A DNA stretch of 64,000 bases, taken from Pseudogracilibacillus sp037072025. GTDB lineage: Bacteria > Bacillota > Bacilli > Bacillales > Amphibacillaceae. The notes beneath the pieces were generated by a model. It saw only the letters and a program-made list of their open reading frames with translations. It ran no database searches and had not been told where the DNA came from. Location: contig NZ_JAXHDD010000007.1 in the NCBI RefSeq assembly GCF_037072025.1, forward strand, positions 1 to 64,000, read 5' to 3'. The position numbers and the translations under genes were made by a program. This document shows positions 18,023 to 26,221 of the stretch, one piece after another. Position 1 is the stretch's first letter, and each line of letters opens with the position of its first letter.

Positions 18023-18964
18023 ATGAGTGAAGAGCATATGTATGATGTAATCATTGCAGGAGCAGGACCGGCCGGAATGACAGCTGCAGTTTATGCATCT
18101 CGTGCGAATCTTGACACGTTAATGCTTGAGCGAGGTGTTCCAGGAGGACAGATGGCAGACACGGAAGACATTGAAAACTATCCAGGATTTGAAAACATCT
18201 TAGGTCAAGAATTATCTACTAAAATGTTTGAACATGCGAAAAAGTTTGGTGCGGGGTACGCTTATGGAGATATTAAAGGTGTAGAAGATCATGGTAGCTA
18301 TAAAGAAGTAAATGCAGGAAGCAAAACATATAAGACGAGAGCGTTGATAATTACTACTGGTGCACAATATAAAAAATTAGGTGTTCCAGGTGAAACGGAA
18401 TTAACTGGGCGCGGGGTATCATACTGTGCAGTTTGTGATGGAGCGTTTTTTAAAGAAAAAGAAATTGCGGTTATCGGTGGGGGAGACTCAGCAGTTGAGG
18501 AAGGAATTTACCTAACTAGATTTGCAAAAAAAGTAACCATCATTCACCGCCGGGATGAATTACGCGCACAAAAAATTATTCAAGATCGTGCATTTAACAA
18601 TAATAAAATAGAATTTGTTTGGGACACGATTGTAGAAGAAATAAATGGAGAAAATGGTAAAGTAAGCTATCTCTCTACAAAGAACGTAAAGACTGGGGAA
18701 ACAGGCAAATTTAAAACGGATGGGGTTTTCGTTTATATCGGTATGTTGCCATTAAGTGAACCTTTTAAATCACTGGGAATTGTCGATGAAGAAGGATACA
18801 TCCCGACAAATGAAAATATGGAGACAAATGTACCTGGCGTTTTTGCAGCAGGTGATATTCGAGTAAAGGAATTGAGACAAGTTGTGACAGCTACTGGCGA
18901 TGGAAGTATTGCAGCAGAGCAAGCACAAAAATATATAGAAGAGCTAGCTGAGAAAGTTAAATAA
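18023..18964 (+). CDS. trxB: Thioredoxin reductase
   Basis: A 313-residue FAD/NADPH flavoprotein. The N-terminal FAD motif is GAGPAGMTAAVYASR, the redox pair Cys135/Cys138 is in CAVCDG, the NADPH motif is GGGDSAVEE, and the C-terminal FAD motif lies near GVFAAGDIR. It reduces thioredoxin. The ribosome site is GAAGGA. In many Bacillus a nudix gene (yvcI) lies between trxB and rapZ; here that space holds a repeat element and a possible small RNA. Confidence 0.96.
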   Translation: MSEEHMYDVIIAGAGPAGMTAAVYASRANLDTLMLERGVPGGQMADTEDIENYPGFENILGQELSTKMFEHAKKFGAGYAYGDIKGVEDHGSYKEVNAGSKTYKTRALIITTGAQYKKLGVPGETELTGRGVSYCAVCDGAFFKEKEIAVIGGGDSAVEEGIYLTRFAKKVTIIHRRDELRAQKIIQDRAFNNNKIEFVWDTIVEEINGENGKVSYLSTKNVKTGETGKFKTDGVFVYIGMLPLSEPFKSLGIVDEEGYIPTNENMETNVPGVFAAGDIRVKELRQVVTATGDGSIAAEQAQKYIEELAEKVK

Positions 18965-18979
18965 GTTCCATATTAGTAC

Positions 18980-19130
18980 GTGTTCAAAAAGGAGGATAAA
19001 AAGGATCAAGAAGTTCGAGGCGGCGCAGTTTCCGTCAGCGGAATGTATGCATTTAGATACATGAGTAGCGGAGAAACAAGCATTCGTGCGAAATTCGTAG
19101 TGTCGTTTTTACCAGACTTTTTGAACATCC
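18980..19130. repeat. MITE-like element copy 1 (TGTTCAAAAAG ends)
   Basis: The 11-bp ends TGTTCAAAAAG (18981-18991) and CTTTTTGAACA (19117-19127) are perfect inverted repeats. The interior matches the element at 27830-28120 in stretches such as AAAAAGGATCAAGAAGTTCG and GCATTCGTGCGAAATTCG. It carries no gene, consistent with a non-autonomous mobile element or a structured repeat. Confidence 0.8.
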
Positions 19131-19194
19131 TTTATTAAAGTAAAAAGTTATTGTGTTTTAACACGCTTGTAATCATTACGAAATATTTGTTAGG

Positions 19195-19268
19195 TATAAT
19201 GTATTTAAACTAATTGACCCCCTTTAATAAATTAGTTACTTGCATAGGCATAGACCTATGCCTTTTTT
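19195..19268 (+). ncRNA. Candidate small RNA with a C-rich loop and its own terminator
   Basis: TATAAT at 19195-19200, although without a good -35, is followed at 19208 by hairpin AACTAATT/AATTAGTT whose loop contains GACCCCC. A second hairpin, AGGCATA/TATGCCT (19246-19263), ends in a T run. The result would be a transcript of about 60 nt with an exposed C-rich loop, the type used by firmicute antisense RNAs such as RsaE/RoxS and FsrA to mask ribosome sites. It could instead be a tandem terminator of trxB. Confidence 0.4.
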
Positions 19269-19321
19269 ATTTTTTCGATATTGACATCTCATGCATATAA
19301 TACGATAAAAGTAAGTTCCTT

Positions 19322-19350
19322 TTGTTGCCGCACACACTTTACGGTATAAT
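19322..19350 (+). promoter_or_regulatory. Probable sigma-A promoter of the rapZ operon
   Basis: TTGTTG (19322-19327), a 17-bp spacer and a perfect TATAAT (19345-19350) lie 50 bp before the rapZ start. Confidence 0.6.
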
Positions 19351-19400
19351 AAGTATATATTGAAATAACAATTTTCTTTCATTTACTTGGGGGGAGTAAA

Positions 19401-20279
19401 ATGGCAGGCTTAGAAACGAAACTTATTATTATTACAGGTATGTCAGGCGCCGGAAAAACAGTGGCAATTCAGAGTTTTGAAGATTTAGGTTATTATTGTG
19501 TGGATAATTTACCGCCAACATTACTTCCAAAGTTTCTTGAATTAATGAAAGATTCAACAAACAATATTAGAAAAGTTGCGCTCGTTATCGATCTTCGAGG
19601 GAGAGAGTTTTTTGATGCATTATATGAATCCCTTGATATTATTGGGGATGAGGATTGGTTGCAGGAACATATTCTGTTTTTAGACGCAACAAATGAAGTA
19701 CTAGTAAGCAGGTACAAAGAAACAAGAAGATCTCATCCTTTAGATATTGGCGGATTACCGCTAAATGGAATTAAGGAAGAACGGAAGATTTTAGATGAGT
19801 TACGTGGGCGTGCGCAGAAGATAATTGATACTACTGATTTAAAACCGAAAGAATTGCGTGAAAAAATTCATCAATTTTATTCAGAGAAAAAGGAAGTTGT
19901 TTTTTCTGTACATTTTGTTTCATTTGGGTTTAAATACGGAATTCCAATTGATGCAGATTTAGTTTTTGATGTGCGGTTTTTACCAAATCCATTTTATGTC
20001 GAGCATATGCGGCCGTTAACAGGATTTGATAAAGAAGTTTCAGAATATGTATTTAAATGGTCAGAAACAGCAAAATTCAATGAAAAGCTACTTGATTTAT
20101 TGCGGTTTATAATCCCTCAATATAAAAAAGAAGGTAAATCTCAATTAGTTATTGCAATCGGATGTACTGGTGGACAGCATCGTTCAGTTGCATTGACGGA
20201 GTTTTATGCGAAAAGGTTTGCTGAATTTTGTCCGACTCATATTACCCACCGAGATATAAACAAAAGAAAGGGTCATTAA
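19401..20279 (+). CDS. rapZ: RNase adapter RapZ / nucleotide-binding protein YvcJ
   Basis: A 292-residue P-loop protein with Walker A GMSGAGKT (13-20) and the conserved C-terminal IGCTGGQHRSV. The E. coli homologue is an RNA-binding adapter that controls glmS; B. subtilis YvcJ hydrolyses nucleotides and affects competence. It heads rapZ-yvcK-whiA-crh, with a 1-bp gap to yvcK. A strong GGGGGGAG precedes the ATG. Confidence 0.95.
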   Translation: MAGLETKLIIITGMSGAGKTVAIQSFEDLGYYCVDNLPPTLLPKFLELMKDSTNNIRKVALVIDLRGREFFDALYESLDIIGDEDWLQEHILFLDATNEVLVSRYKETRRSHPLDIGGLPLNGIKEERKILDELRGRAQKIIDTTDLKPKELREKIHQFYSEKKEVVFSVHFVSFGFKYGIPIDADLVFDVRFLPNPFYVEHMRPLTGFDKEVSEYVFKWSETAKFNEKLLDLLRFIIPQYKKEGKSQLVIAIGCTGGQHRSVALTEFYAKRFAEFCPTHITHRDINKRKGH

Positions 20280-20280
20280 T

Positions 20281-21255
20281 ATGACTAATACTACACGACC
20301 TAAAATTGTCGTTTTAGGCGGCGGAACAGGTATGCCTGTCTTATTAAGAGGATTAAAGGATTATCCTATTGATTTATCGACGATTGTTACTGTTGCAGAT
20401 GATGGGGGAAGCACCGGACAACTGCGTGAAATGATCGAAACACCTGCGCCAGGTGATATTCGTAATGTTATTGCATCACTAGCGAATGTCGATCAGGAAC
20501 TGTACGAACTTTTCCAACACCGATTCAATGTCTCGAATGGATTATCAGGACATTCTTTGGGCAATATTGTATTAATCGCAATGAGCTCAATTACCGGAAA
20601 TTTTTATGAAGCGGTGAAAGAAGTTTCCGTCATGTTTAATGTGAAAGGGAATATTTATCCAATTGTGAATGAAGCTGTGACACTCCATGCAGAAATGGAA
20701 GATGGTACAATTGTATCTGGCGAATCTAAAATACCAATGAAAAATAAAAAGATCAAACGGGTTTTTCTAACTCCTGATCATTTGACGCCAATGCCTAACG
20801 TTGTGGAAGCAATTTTAGATGCAGATTTAGTCGTTATTTCACCGGGAAGTTTGTATACAAGTATTTTACCGAATTTGATTATTAAAGATGTCGTCGATGC
20901 TTTAAATCAAACAACAGCCAAAACGGTCTACGTTTGTAATATTATGACCCAACCTGGTGAGACGAATGATTTTAGTGCAGCAGACCATGTAAAGGCGATA
21001 TATAACCATATTGGAAGGAATTCGATCGATTCGATTATTGTTCACAATCAACCGATTGCTAAAAATTTACTAATAGAATATGAGAAACAAAATGCTTCCC
21101 CTGTTACATATAATCTTTCTAGTTTAAAACAGCTTGGTTTAGAAGTGTATGAGGAAGATATAATTGATCACAATCATCCAATGATTCGTCATAATACAGA
21201 AAAATTAGCTAAAATTATTTTTCAAATGGCATCCGATAAAATAAAGAAATATTAA
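20281..21255 (+). CDS. yvcK: Gluconeogenesis factor YvcK
   Basis: A 324-residue CofD-like fold protein with the N-terminal VVLGGGTGMPVLLRGLK motif and TVADDGGSTG. YvcK binds UDP-sugars and supports peptidoglycan precursor metabolism and growth on gluconeogenic carbon. It is coupled to rapZ; the ribosome site AGAAAGGG lies inside that gene. Confidence 0.95.
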   Translation: MTNTTRPKIVVLGGGTGMPVLLRGLKDYPIDLSTIVTVADDGGSTGQLREMIETPAPGDIRNVIASLANVDQELYELFQHRFNVSNGLSGHSLGNIVLIAMSSITGNFYEAVKEVSVMFNVKGNIYPIVNEAVTLHAEMEDGTIVSGESKIPMKNKKIKRVFLTPDHLTPMPNVVEAILDADLVVISPGSLYTSILPNLIIKDVVDALNQTTAKTVYVCNIMTQPGETNDFSAADHVKAIYNHIGRNSIDSIIVHNQPIAKNLLIEYEKQNASPVTYNLSSLKQLGLEVYEEDIIDHNHPMIRHNTEKLAKIIFQMASDKIKKY

Positions 21256-21269
21256 AGGAATGAAAGACA

Positions 21270-22214
21270 TTGTCATTTACTTCTGAAATAAAAAAAGAAT
21301 TAATTAATTTGAAAGAAAATGACTGTTGCGTAAAAGCTGAATTAGCAGCGATTATTCGTATGAACGGGGTTATTTCAACACTTGATCCGAATGAGATGTT
21401 AGATATTCAAACGGAAAGTGCTGCGATAGCTAGAAGAATATTTACATTATTAAAAGTAGTTTTTAAAGGATCTATAGAGTTACTTGTTCGCAAAAAAATG
21501 AAATTAAAAAAGAATAATATTTATATCGTTCGAATTAAAAAAGGAGTCAGCATCCTTTTAGAAACGCTACAAATCGACCACGAACAAGATGGATTTGAAC
21601 AAACGAATTTAAACCAATCCCTTAAAGAATATTGCTGTAAACGAGCATATTTACGAGGAGCTTTTATTGCGAGAGGATCGATAAACAATCCAGAAACATC
21701 TTCCTATCATTTAGAAATGTTTAATTTGGATCAAGATCATAACCAGTTATTATGTCAGTTGCTAAATGAGTTTCAATTACGAGCTCGTGAATTACAACGT
21801 AGAAATGGATATATTGTTTACATTAAGGAAGCTGAAAAAATTTCAGAATTTTTAGGGGTTATTGGTGCGAATAATGCATTGTTTAAGTTTGAAGATGTCC
21901 GTATCGTTCGAGATATGCGAAATTCTGTAAACCGAATCGTTAATTGTGAAACTGCTAACTTAAATAAGACGATCAGTGCGTCTGTCCGCCAAATAGAAGG
22001 TATTAAATATATTAAAAATAATGCTGGACTTGATATTTTACCAGATAAATTAAGAGAGGTTGCAATAACCCGTCTGGAATATCCGGAGGTCACACTAAAA
22101 GAGATTGGAGAATTACTTCCATCTGGAAAATTATCAAAATCCGGAGTTAACCACCGTTTAAAAAAGATTGAACAAATTGCGGACAAACTACGGAATGAAA
22201 GTGGAACTCAATAG
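21270..22214 (+). CDS. whiA: DNA-binding protein WhiA
   Basis: A 314-residue protein: an N-terminal LAGLIDADG-like fold and a C-terminal helix-turn-helix (about 240-305, with EYPEVTLKEIGELL...KSGVNHRLKK). WhiA influences division and chromosome segregation in Bacillus. The start is TTG, with AAAGGAATG upstream. The order yvcK-whiA-crh is conserved across Bacillus. Confidence 0.96.
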   Translation: MSFTSEIKKELINLKENDCCVKAELAAIIRMNGVISTLDPNEMLDIQTESAAIARRIFTLLKVVFKGSIELLVRKKMKLKKNNIYIVRIKKGVSILLETLQIDHEQDGFEQTNLNQSLKEYCCKRAYLRGAFIARGSINNPETSSYHLEMFNLDQDHNQLLCQLLNEFQLRARELQRRNGYIVYIKEAEKISEFLGVIGANNALFKFEDVRIVRDMRNSVNRIVNCETANLNKTISASVRQIEGIKYIKNNAGLDILPDKLREVAITRLEYPEVTLKEIGELLPSGKLSKSGVNHRLKKIEQIADKLRNESGTQ

Positions 22215-22343
22215 GACAAAATGTGTATTTTCTAGTAAGAAAATGTTATAATAATTGTAATTTGGCAACATATAGATTCAGTATAATTAGTAATTTTTGT
22301 AAGAATTAAAATTACCCATCTGACGATAGGAAAGGAGATGATA

Positions 22344-22604
22344 ATGGTGGTAGAAAAATCGGTAGAAGTTTTATTGGAATCAGGTCTACAAGCACGACCC
22401 GCAGCACAATTTGTTCAAGAAGCTAATCGATTTACAGCTGATTTATTTTTAGAAAAGGAAGGAAAAAGAATTAACGCGAAAAGTATTATGGGGCTAATGA
22501 GTTTAGCCATTACAAAAGGTGAAACGGTTAGATTAATTGCCGACGGCCCAGATGAAGAAGTAGCTCTAAATGAACTTGTTTCATTTATTTCGACGAATTC
22601 ATAG
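22344..22604 (+). CDS. crh: HPr-like catabolite repression protein Crh
   Basis: An 86-residue HPr fold. The histidine of HPr is replaced by Gln16 (SGLQARPA), so it cannot carry PTS phosphate, while the HprK target Ser47 (NAKSIMGL) is kept; both mark Crh. P-Ser-Crh acts as co-repressor with CcpA. The ATG at 22338 falls inside AAAGGAGATG, so the ATG at 22344 is used. Its kinase HprK is encoded 7 kb upstream. Confidence 0.94.
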   Translation: MVVEKSVEVLLESGLQARPAAQFVQEANRFTADLFLEKEGKRINAKSIMGLMSLAITKGETVRLIADGPDEEVALNELVSFISTNS

Positions 22605-22631
22605 CTTTATAACACCTTTAATGAATATAAT

Positions 22632-22657
22632 GCACAAGAAAAAAGCACTTTTTGTGC
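22632..22657 (+). terminator. Hairpin after crh
   Basis: GCACAA (22632-22637) pairs with TTGTGC (22652-22657); an alternative is AAGCAC with GTGCTT. The T content downstream is weak. Confidence 0.5.
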
Positions 22658-22675
22658 TTATTATATCCCTGTTTT

Positions 22676-22689
22676 TGTTAGCGCTTACA
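22676..22689. promoter_or_regulatory. Orphan cre-like site (CcpA operator)
   Basis: TGTTAGCGCTTACA differs from the consensus TGWAANCGNTNWCA at one position. It lies 72 bp after the crh stop, far from any forward gene start. It could also be chance within a low-quality 29-codon frame. Confidence 0.45.
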
Positions 22690-22854
22690 TATGGAAGGGA
22701 TGTTGTTATACATAAATGACCGCTATAGGATAAGGAAACAGAAACAAATCACTTTTTCCCTCTTCTAAAGACGAACGATTATTGAAAGTTTAGTATTGTT
22801 TTATTAAACGATTACGTGTGGATGTAAACTGTGATATAACAATTTATATATCAC

Positions 22855-22915
22855 CACTGGGGAAGATCAACTCGACTTCCAAGACGTCCGAGTTGATTAG
22901 CAACGTGTCTATGTA
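22855..22915. repeat. Single copy of the 20-bp-period intergenic repeat family
   Basis: CACTGGGGAAG followed by GACGTCCGAGTTGATTAGCA closely resembles the array at 34180-34300. ATCAACTCG (22866-22874) and CGAGTTGAT (22889-22897) form an inverted repeat. Confidence 0.6.
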
Positions 22916-22919
22916 TTTA

Positions 22920-22949
22920 ATAAAGCTCAGAAGTACTTCTGAGCTTTAT
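22920..22949. terminator. Perfect 30-bp palindrome, likely terminator of the coat gene
   Basis: Two 15-bp arms (22920-22934 and 22935-22949, containing AAAGCTCAGAAGT) are exact inverted copies. Read on the reverse strand the hairpin ends in TTTATTAAATA, which suits termination of the reverse coat gene that stops at 23068. Confidence 0.65.
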
Positions 22950-23067
22950 CGTTTGCTATTTACACGGTTGTTTTGTTGTATGACCGATATACATTTTTAC
23001 TGTTTTTATCCTTATATTCTATCCTCATTCAAAATAGACAATTTCAATATTCAATCATTCTTTATGA

Positions 23068-23427
23068 CTAAAACCAAAAACCGCGTCTACGTCTTCCGCC
23101 ACAACAGCAACGTCCTCGGCAACCGCAATTTCTTGCTCCTCCAACCCGATTGTCTCCGCAGCCATAGTCTGCTGCTCCTAGGACGTTTTCACCAGGTCCT
23201 TCAGATGCTCCTCTAACATCTACTTCTTGCACTCTGTTTTCATAAGATGTCGAATGCGGATAAAAATGTTTATTACGAATCTTGTGATTATTAATAACTC
23301 TTGTGTGGGAAGGATGAATATGGCAAACAGTTTCTTCGGAATGGGTGTGTTTTACTTCTTCCCTAGTAGGATATACAACTTTTTTGTCGCATTGGCATCT
23401 CCCAGTACAACCACAACTTTTACTCAT
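23068..23427 (-). CDS. CotD-family spore coat protein
   Basis: A 119-residue protein rich in His, Cys, Arg and Gly. The CotD-type centre is CHIHPSHTRVINNHK followed by HFYPHSTS. The N-terminus is Cys-rich (SCGCTGRCQC), and the tail is Gly/Arg/Cys-rich (GCRGRCCCGGRRRR). CotD is an inner spore coat protein made in the mother cell; the Cys/Arg tail could be for cross-linking. AAAGGAG precedes the ATG by 7 nt. It lies alone on the reverse strand between forward genes. Confidence 0.85.
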   Translation of the reverse strand: MSKSCGCTGRCQCDKKVVYPTREEVKHTHSEETVCHIHPSHTRVINNHKIRNKHFYPHSTSYENRVQEVDVRGASEGPGENVLGAADYGCGDNRVGGARNCGCRGRCCCGGRRRRGFWF

Positions 23428-23686
23428 TATTTTTCTCCTTTCATATTTGTACTCATTTTTAATGTATGTAATAGCTACAATTGTGTATAAGCTACTTACC
23501 TACTTTATATCTCCACAATTGTCACAAATAATTCACAAAACATTCTTCAATTGTCTATTTACGATTATTTATATTATGTTATGCTATGTTTGAAATTGTT
23601 TAAATGAAACATAATGAATGTAAGTTAGTTTGCTTAACTTCGCTCAAATGAATTACATAAACTTTGACAGAATAGGATGAAGGTAA
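23428..23686. other. AT-rich divergent intergenic region, no gene seen
   Basis: It holds the upstream regions of the coat gene (reverse) and the SCO1-like gene (forward). No clear sigma-A hexamer pair stands out; a sporulation sigma factor would be expected for the coat gene. Confidence 0.35.
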
Positions 23687-24265
23687 ATGAAAAATTTAAT
23701 ACGCCTTTTATTAATAATTGCTTTACTTACACTTGCCGCATGCGGCGGAAACAAAGTTGAAACAACAATGAATGAACCGGTAGAAGATTTTGAAGCAACA
23801 ACACAAGATGGAGACAAATTAACGAGGGATGACTTAAAAGGACAATGGCTGGTAGTAGACTTTATTTTTACAAATTGCACAACCGTTTGTCTGCCAATGA
23901 CGAGTAATATGAAAAAACTACAAGATAAGTTAGAAGAAGCCGAAGTTGAAAACTACCATCTTGTATCATTTTCTGTTGATCCTGACCATGACACTCCAGA
24001 AGTATTAACTGAATATGCGGAAGAATACGGTGCAGACTTATCTACTTGGACATTTTTAACCGGATATGATTTTGAGTATATTAAAAATATTTCCGTTAAT
24101 TCATTTAAAAGTTTACTTGCACCACCTCTTGAAGGGGATGATCAAGTAACACATGGTACTGCCTTCTACCTTGTAAATCCAGACGGTGAAATTATTAAAA
24201 AATACGATGGAAAAATAGCCGCAGAAATGGACCAAATTGTGGAAGATTTAAAGAATTTACAATAA
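23687..24265 (+). CDS. SCO1/SenC-type copper chaperone lipoprotein
   Basis: A 192-residue lipoprotein with signal and lipobox LAAC (Cys19). The thioredoxin fold carries the copper ligands Cys64 and Cys68 (CTTVC) and His156 (THGTAF), the SCO set. SCO proteins deliver copper to, or reduce, the CuA site of cytochrome oxidase. The intact chaperone contrasts with the decayed CuA protein at 7.4 kb, so its client oxidase must lie outside the window. Confidence 0.92.
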   Translation: MKNLIRLLLIIALLTLAACGGNKVETTMNEPVEDFEATTQDGDKLTRDDLKGQWLVVDFIFTNCTTVCLPMTSNMKKLQDKLEEAEVENYHLVSFSVDPDHDTPEVLTEYAEEYGADLSTWTFLTGYDFEYIKNISVNSFKSLLAPPLEGDDQVTHGTAFYLVNPDGEIIKKYDGKIAAEMDQIVEDLKNLQ

Positions 24266-24286
24266 GAACTAGTCATTTATAACGAT

Positions 24287-24318
24287 ATCATACATAGTTA
24301 TTATGTATGATGTTTTTT
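24287..24318 (+). terminator. Terminator after the SCO1-like gene
   Basis: ATCATACAT (24287-24295) and ATGTATGAT (24303-24311) pair perfectly, followed by GTTTTTTTTG. Confidence 0.88.
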
Positions 24319-24385
24319 TTGTGTAGATTCGATAAGATATAAATGGTATATATCATACTTTCTTAACGATATGGAGGCGAGACAA

Positions 24386-24820
24386 ATGAAAAGAACTGGA
24401 GAGTTCACCCTAACGATTGTCGGGATCGTATTTAATTTAATTGGTGTTGGAGGATTCAGCTTATTTACAACGTTCAGTAAAACGGATTATTTTATGTACA
24501 ATTTCTTAGGTGCTTATGGTACAGATGAAGATTATCTATTTATTAATATCCTTACAGGTATCGGTTGGTTCCTTTCCATCATTTCTTTATTAGCTTTAAT
24601 CGCTGGAATTGTTGCTTTGGTATTTTTTAAAGGTGATAAAAAACCGAAAGCAGCTGGAATTATTTTGATTATTACTTCTGTTATTCTAGCACTTGGAACT
24701 TTCATGATGGCATTCCTTGCAGCACTCTGTTATTTAATCGCTGGAATCATGGGACTAGTACGGAAACCACCGCAAGCTGAGCCAAAAGAAGTTGTTACTG
24801 ATTCAGTAACAGAATCATAA
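24386..24820 (+). CDS. DUF4064 membrane protein
   Basis: 144 residues with an N-terminal membrane segment, a short extracellular loop containing YGTDEDYLF, and three further segments, matching the DUF4064 family of unknown function. The ATG at 24386 is spaced correctly from GGAGGCG; an in-frame ATG at 24371 overlaps that site. Confidence 0.8.
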   Translation: MKRTGEFTLTIVGIVFNLIGVGGFSLFTTFSKTDYFMYNFLGAYGTDEDYLFINILTGIGWFLSIISLLALIAGIVALVFFKGDKKPKAAGIILIITSVILALGTFMMAFLAALCYLIAGIMGLVRKPPQAEPKEVVTDSVTES

Positions 24821-24881
24821 AAATTATCAACTATGCGAAACAGGTATCGGATAATTACAACGAATGTGAAATCAATAAAAC

Positions 24882-24923
24882 AAAAAGCAATCGGTATAGT
24901 TATAATTACACCGATTGCTTTTT
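24882..24923. terminator. Bidirectional terminator between the DUF4064 gene and tRNA-Arg
   Basis: AAAAAGCAATCGGT (24882-24895) and ACCGATTGCTTTTT (24910-24923) pair perfectly, with T runs on both strands. Confidence 0.88.
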
Positions 24924-24929
24924 TATTAG

Positions 24930-25003
24930 CGTGCCCGAGAGGACTCGAACCCCCGACTCTTGGTACCGGAAACCAATGCTCTATCCAGCTGAGCTACGGG
25001 CAC
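24930..25003 (-). tRNA. tRNA-Arg (anticodon CCG)
   Basis: The reverse strand folds as a 74-nt cloverleaf: acceptor GTGCCCG/CGGGCAC, D-arm AGCTCAGCTGGATAGAGC, anticodon stem TTGGT/ACCAA with loop TTCCGGT giving anticodon CCG, and T-arm containing GGTTCGAGTCC. CCA is not encoded. A tRNA-Arg beside clpP is also seen in Bacillus. Confidence 0.96.
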
Positions 25004-25215
25004 TTTTGGCATACATTCGATATTATACATTGATGCTCTATTAATTTCAAGTTTTACTATTAAAAAGACTCTTTATACGATAGTTTATTTTTAGGTAAAA
25101 TTACGTTATACTTTTCATAGCTACAAAATTTTTTGGAAAAGTTCACCTAATATTGTTTAATAAACAACCAGTTGGAGAAGATGGTATTTGTATGAACTTT
25201 TATCAGTACATATTG

Positions 25216-25245
25216 TTTGACCTTTTTTGACCTTATAGTTATGAT
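25216..25245 (+). promoter_or_regulatory. clpP promoter with a perfect CtsR operator
   Basis: TTTGACC-TTT-TTTGACC (25216-25232) is the reverse complement of the CtsR heptad repeat GGTCAAA-N3-GGTCAAA. The first heptad doubles as -35 TTGACC, and after 17 bp comes TATGAT (25240-25245). CtsR bound here would block the promoter until heat or protein stress. Confidence 0.93.
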
Positions 25246-25300
25246 AAAAACATAGACTAAAACAAATTAGGTGACGTTGATAAAAAAGGAGGATTTTATT

Positions 25301-25894
25301 ATGGTTTTAATACCTACAGTTATTGAACAAACAAATCGCGGTGAACGTGCTTATGACATTTACTCAAGGCTATTAAAAGACCGAATTATTATGTTAGGTA
25401 GTGCTATTGATGATAACGTAGCAAACTCTATCGTTGCTCAGTTATTATTTTTAGAAGCAGAAGATTCCAACAAAGATATTTCACTATATATTAACTCTCC
25501 AGGCGGTTCGATTACAGCTGGAATGGCTATCTATGATACGATGCAATTCATTAAATCAGATGTTTCTACAATTTGTACTGGGATGGCAGCATCAATGGGG
25601 GCATTTTTACTTGCAGCCGGAGCAAAAGGAAAGCGTTATGCTCTGCCAAACAGTGAAGTGATGATTCACCAACCACTTGGTGGGACACAAGGTCAAGCAT
25701 CTGATATTGAAATTCATGCAAAACGGATTATTCGCATGCGTGAAAAATTAAACCAAATTTTATCTGATCGAACTGGCCAGCCACTTGATGTGATTGAAGC
25801 AGATACAGATCGAGATAACTTCATGTCAGCTGAACGTGCTGTTGAATACGGCTTGATCGATAAAGTATTGGAACGAAAAGAAGACGAAAAATAA
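25301..25894 (+). CDS. clpP: ATP-dependent Clp protease proteolytic subunit
   Basis: A 197-residue serine peptidase with catalytic Ser98 (GMAASMG), His123 and Asp172. It forms the tetradecameric chamber that works with ClpX/ClpC/ClpE in protein quality control, competence and sporulation. The ATG at 25301 follows AAAGGAGG; the longer upstream frame lacks a ribosome site. It is a single-gene unit under the CtsR-controlled promoter. Confidence 0.98.
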   Translation: MVLIPTVIEQTNRGERAYDIYSRLLKDRIIMLGSAIDDNVANSIVAQLLFLEAEDSNKDISLYINSPGGSITAGMAIYDTMQFIKSDVSTICTGMAASMGAFLLAAGAKGKRYALPNSEVMIHQPLGGTQGQASDIEIHAKRIIRMREKLNQILSDRTGQPLDVIEADTDRDNFMSAERAVEYGLIDKVLERKEDEK

Positions 25895-25909
25895 AGTTTT
25901 TAATAAAGC

Positions 25910-25989
25910 TAGGACAAAAATGTTCTAGTCATAAAAAATCCGACTAACATTCAAATTTAGATTAAAAATTTGATTAGGTCGGATTTTTT
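25910..25989 (+). terminator. clpP terminator, two hairpins
   Basis: A small CTAGGAC/GTTCTAG hairpin is followed by AAAAAATCCGAC (25933-25944) paired with GTCGGATTTTTT (25978-25989), with a nested CAAATTT/AAATTTG. The second is a relative of the ATCCGAACTA terminator family. The remaining 230 bases up to the next gene show no other feature except the promoter noted separately. Confidence 0.85.
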
Positions 25990-26171
25990 GCTTTTTACTA
26001 ATAATTATCCATAATCTGCGACGTAAGTCTCTGCAAATTAACAATTATAATCAACATCCTAGAAAATCACTGTTATTTGGTTCATAAATTTTTAAAGGGA
26101 TATTGATTCGCTTTCTAGTTAGTGACAACTCTATGTCAATGTTTCAATCTGTCTTTCACCTTTAGTTGACA

Positions 26172-26180
26172 TGTTATACT
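26172..26180 (+). promoter_or_regulatory. Extended -10 promoter of the universal stress gene
   Basis: TGTTATACT is a TGn extended -10 element with core TATACT (26175-26180), 41 bp before the start codon. TTGACA at 26166-26171 is too close to serve as its -35. Confidence 0.5.
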
Positions 26181-26221
26181 GAATGTAGAAACACACTATG
26201 TATTATATTGGAGGGCTAAAA

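Noticed and set aside
22630..22719. 29-codon frame MHKKKALFVLIISLFLLALT... after crh
   Set aside because: It looks like a signal or membrane peptide but has no ribosome site and coincides with the crh hairpin and the cre-like site.
22818..23216. 132-codon forward frame
   Set aside because: It lies antisense to the CotD-type gene and across the palindromic terminator, with no ribosome site.
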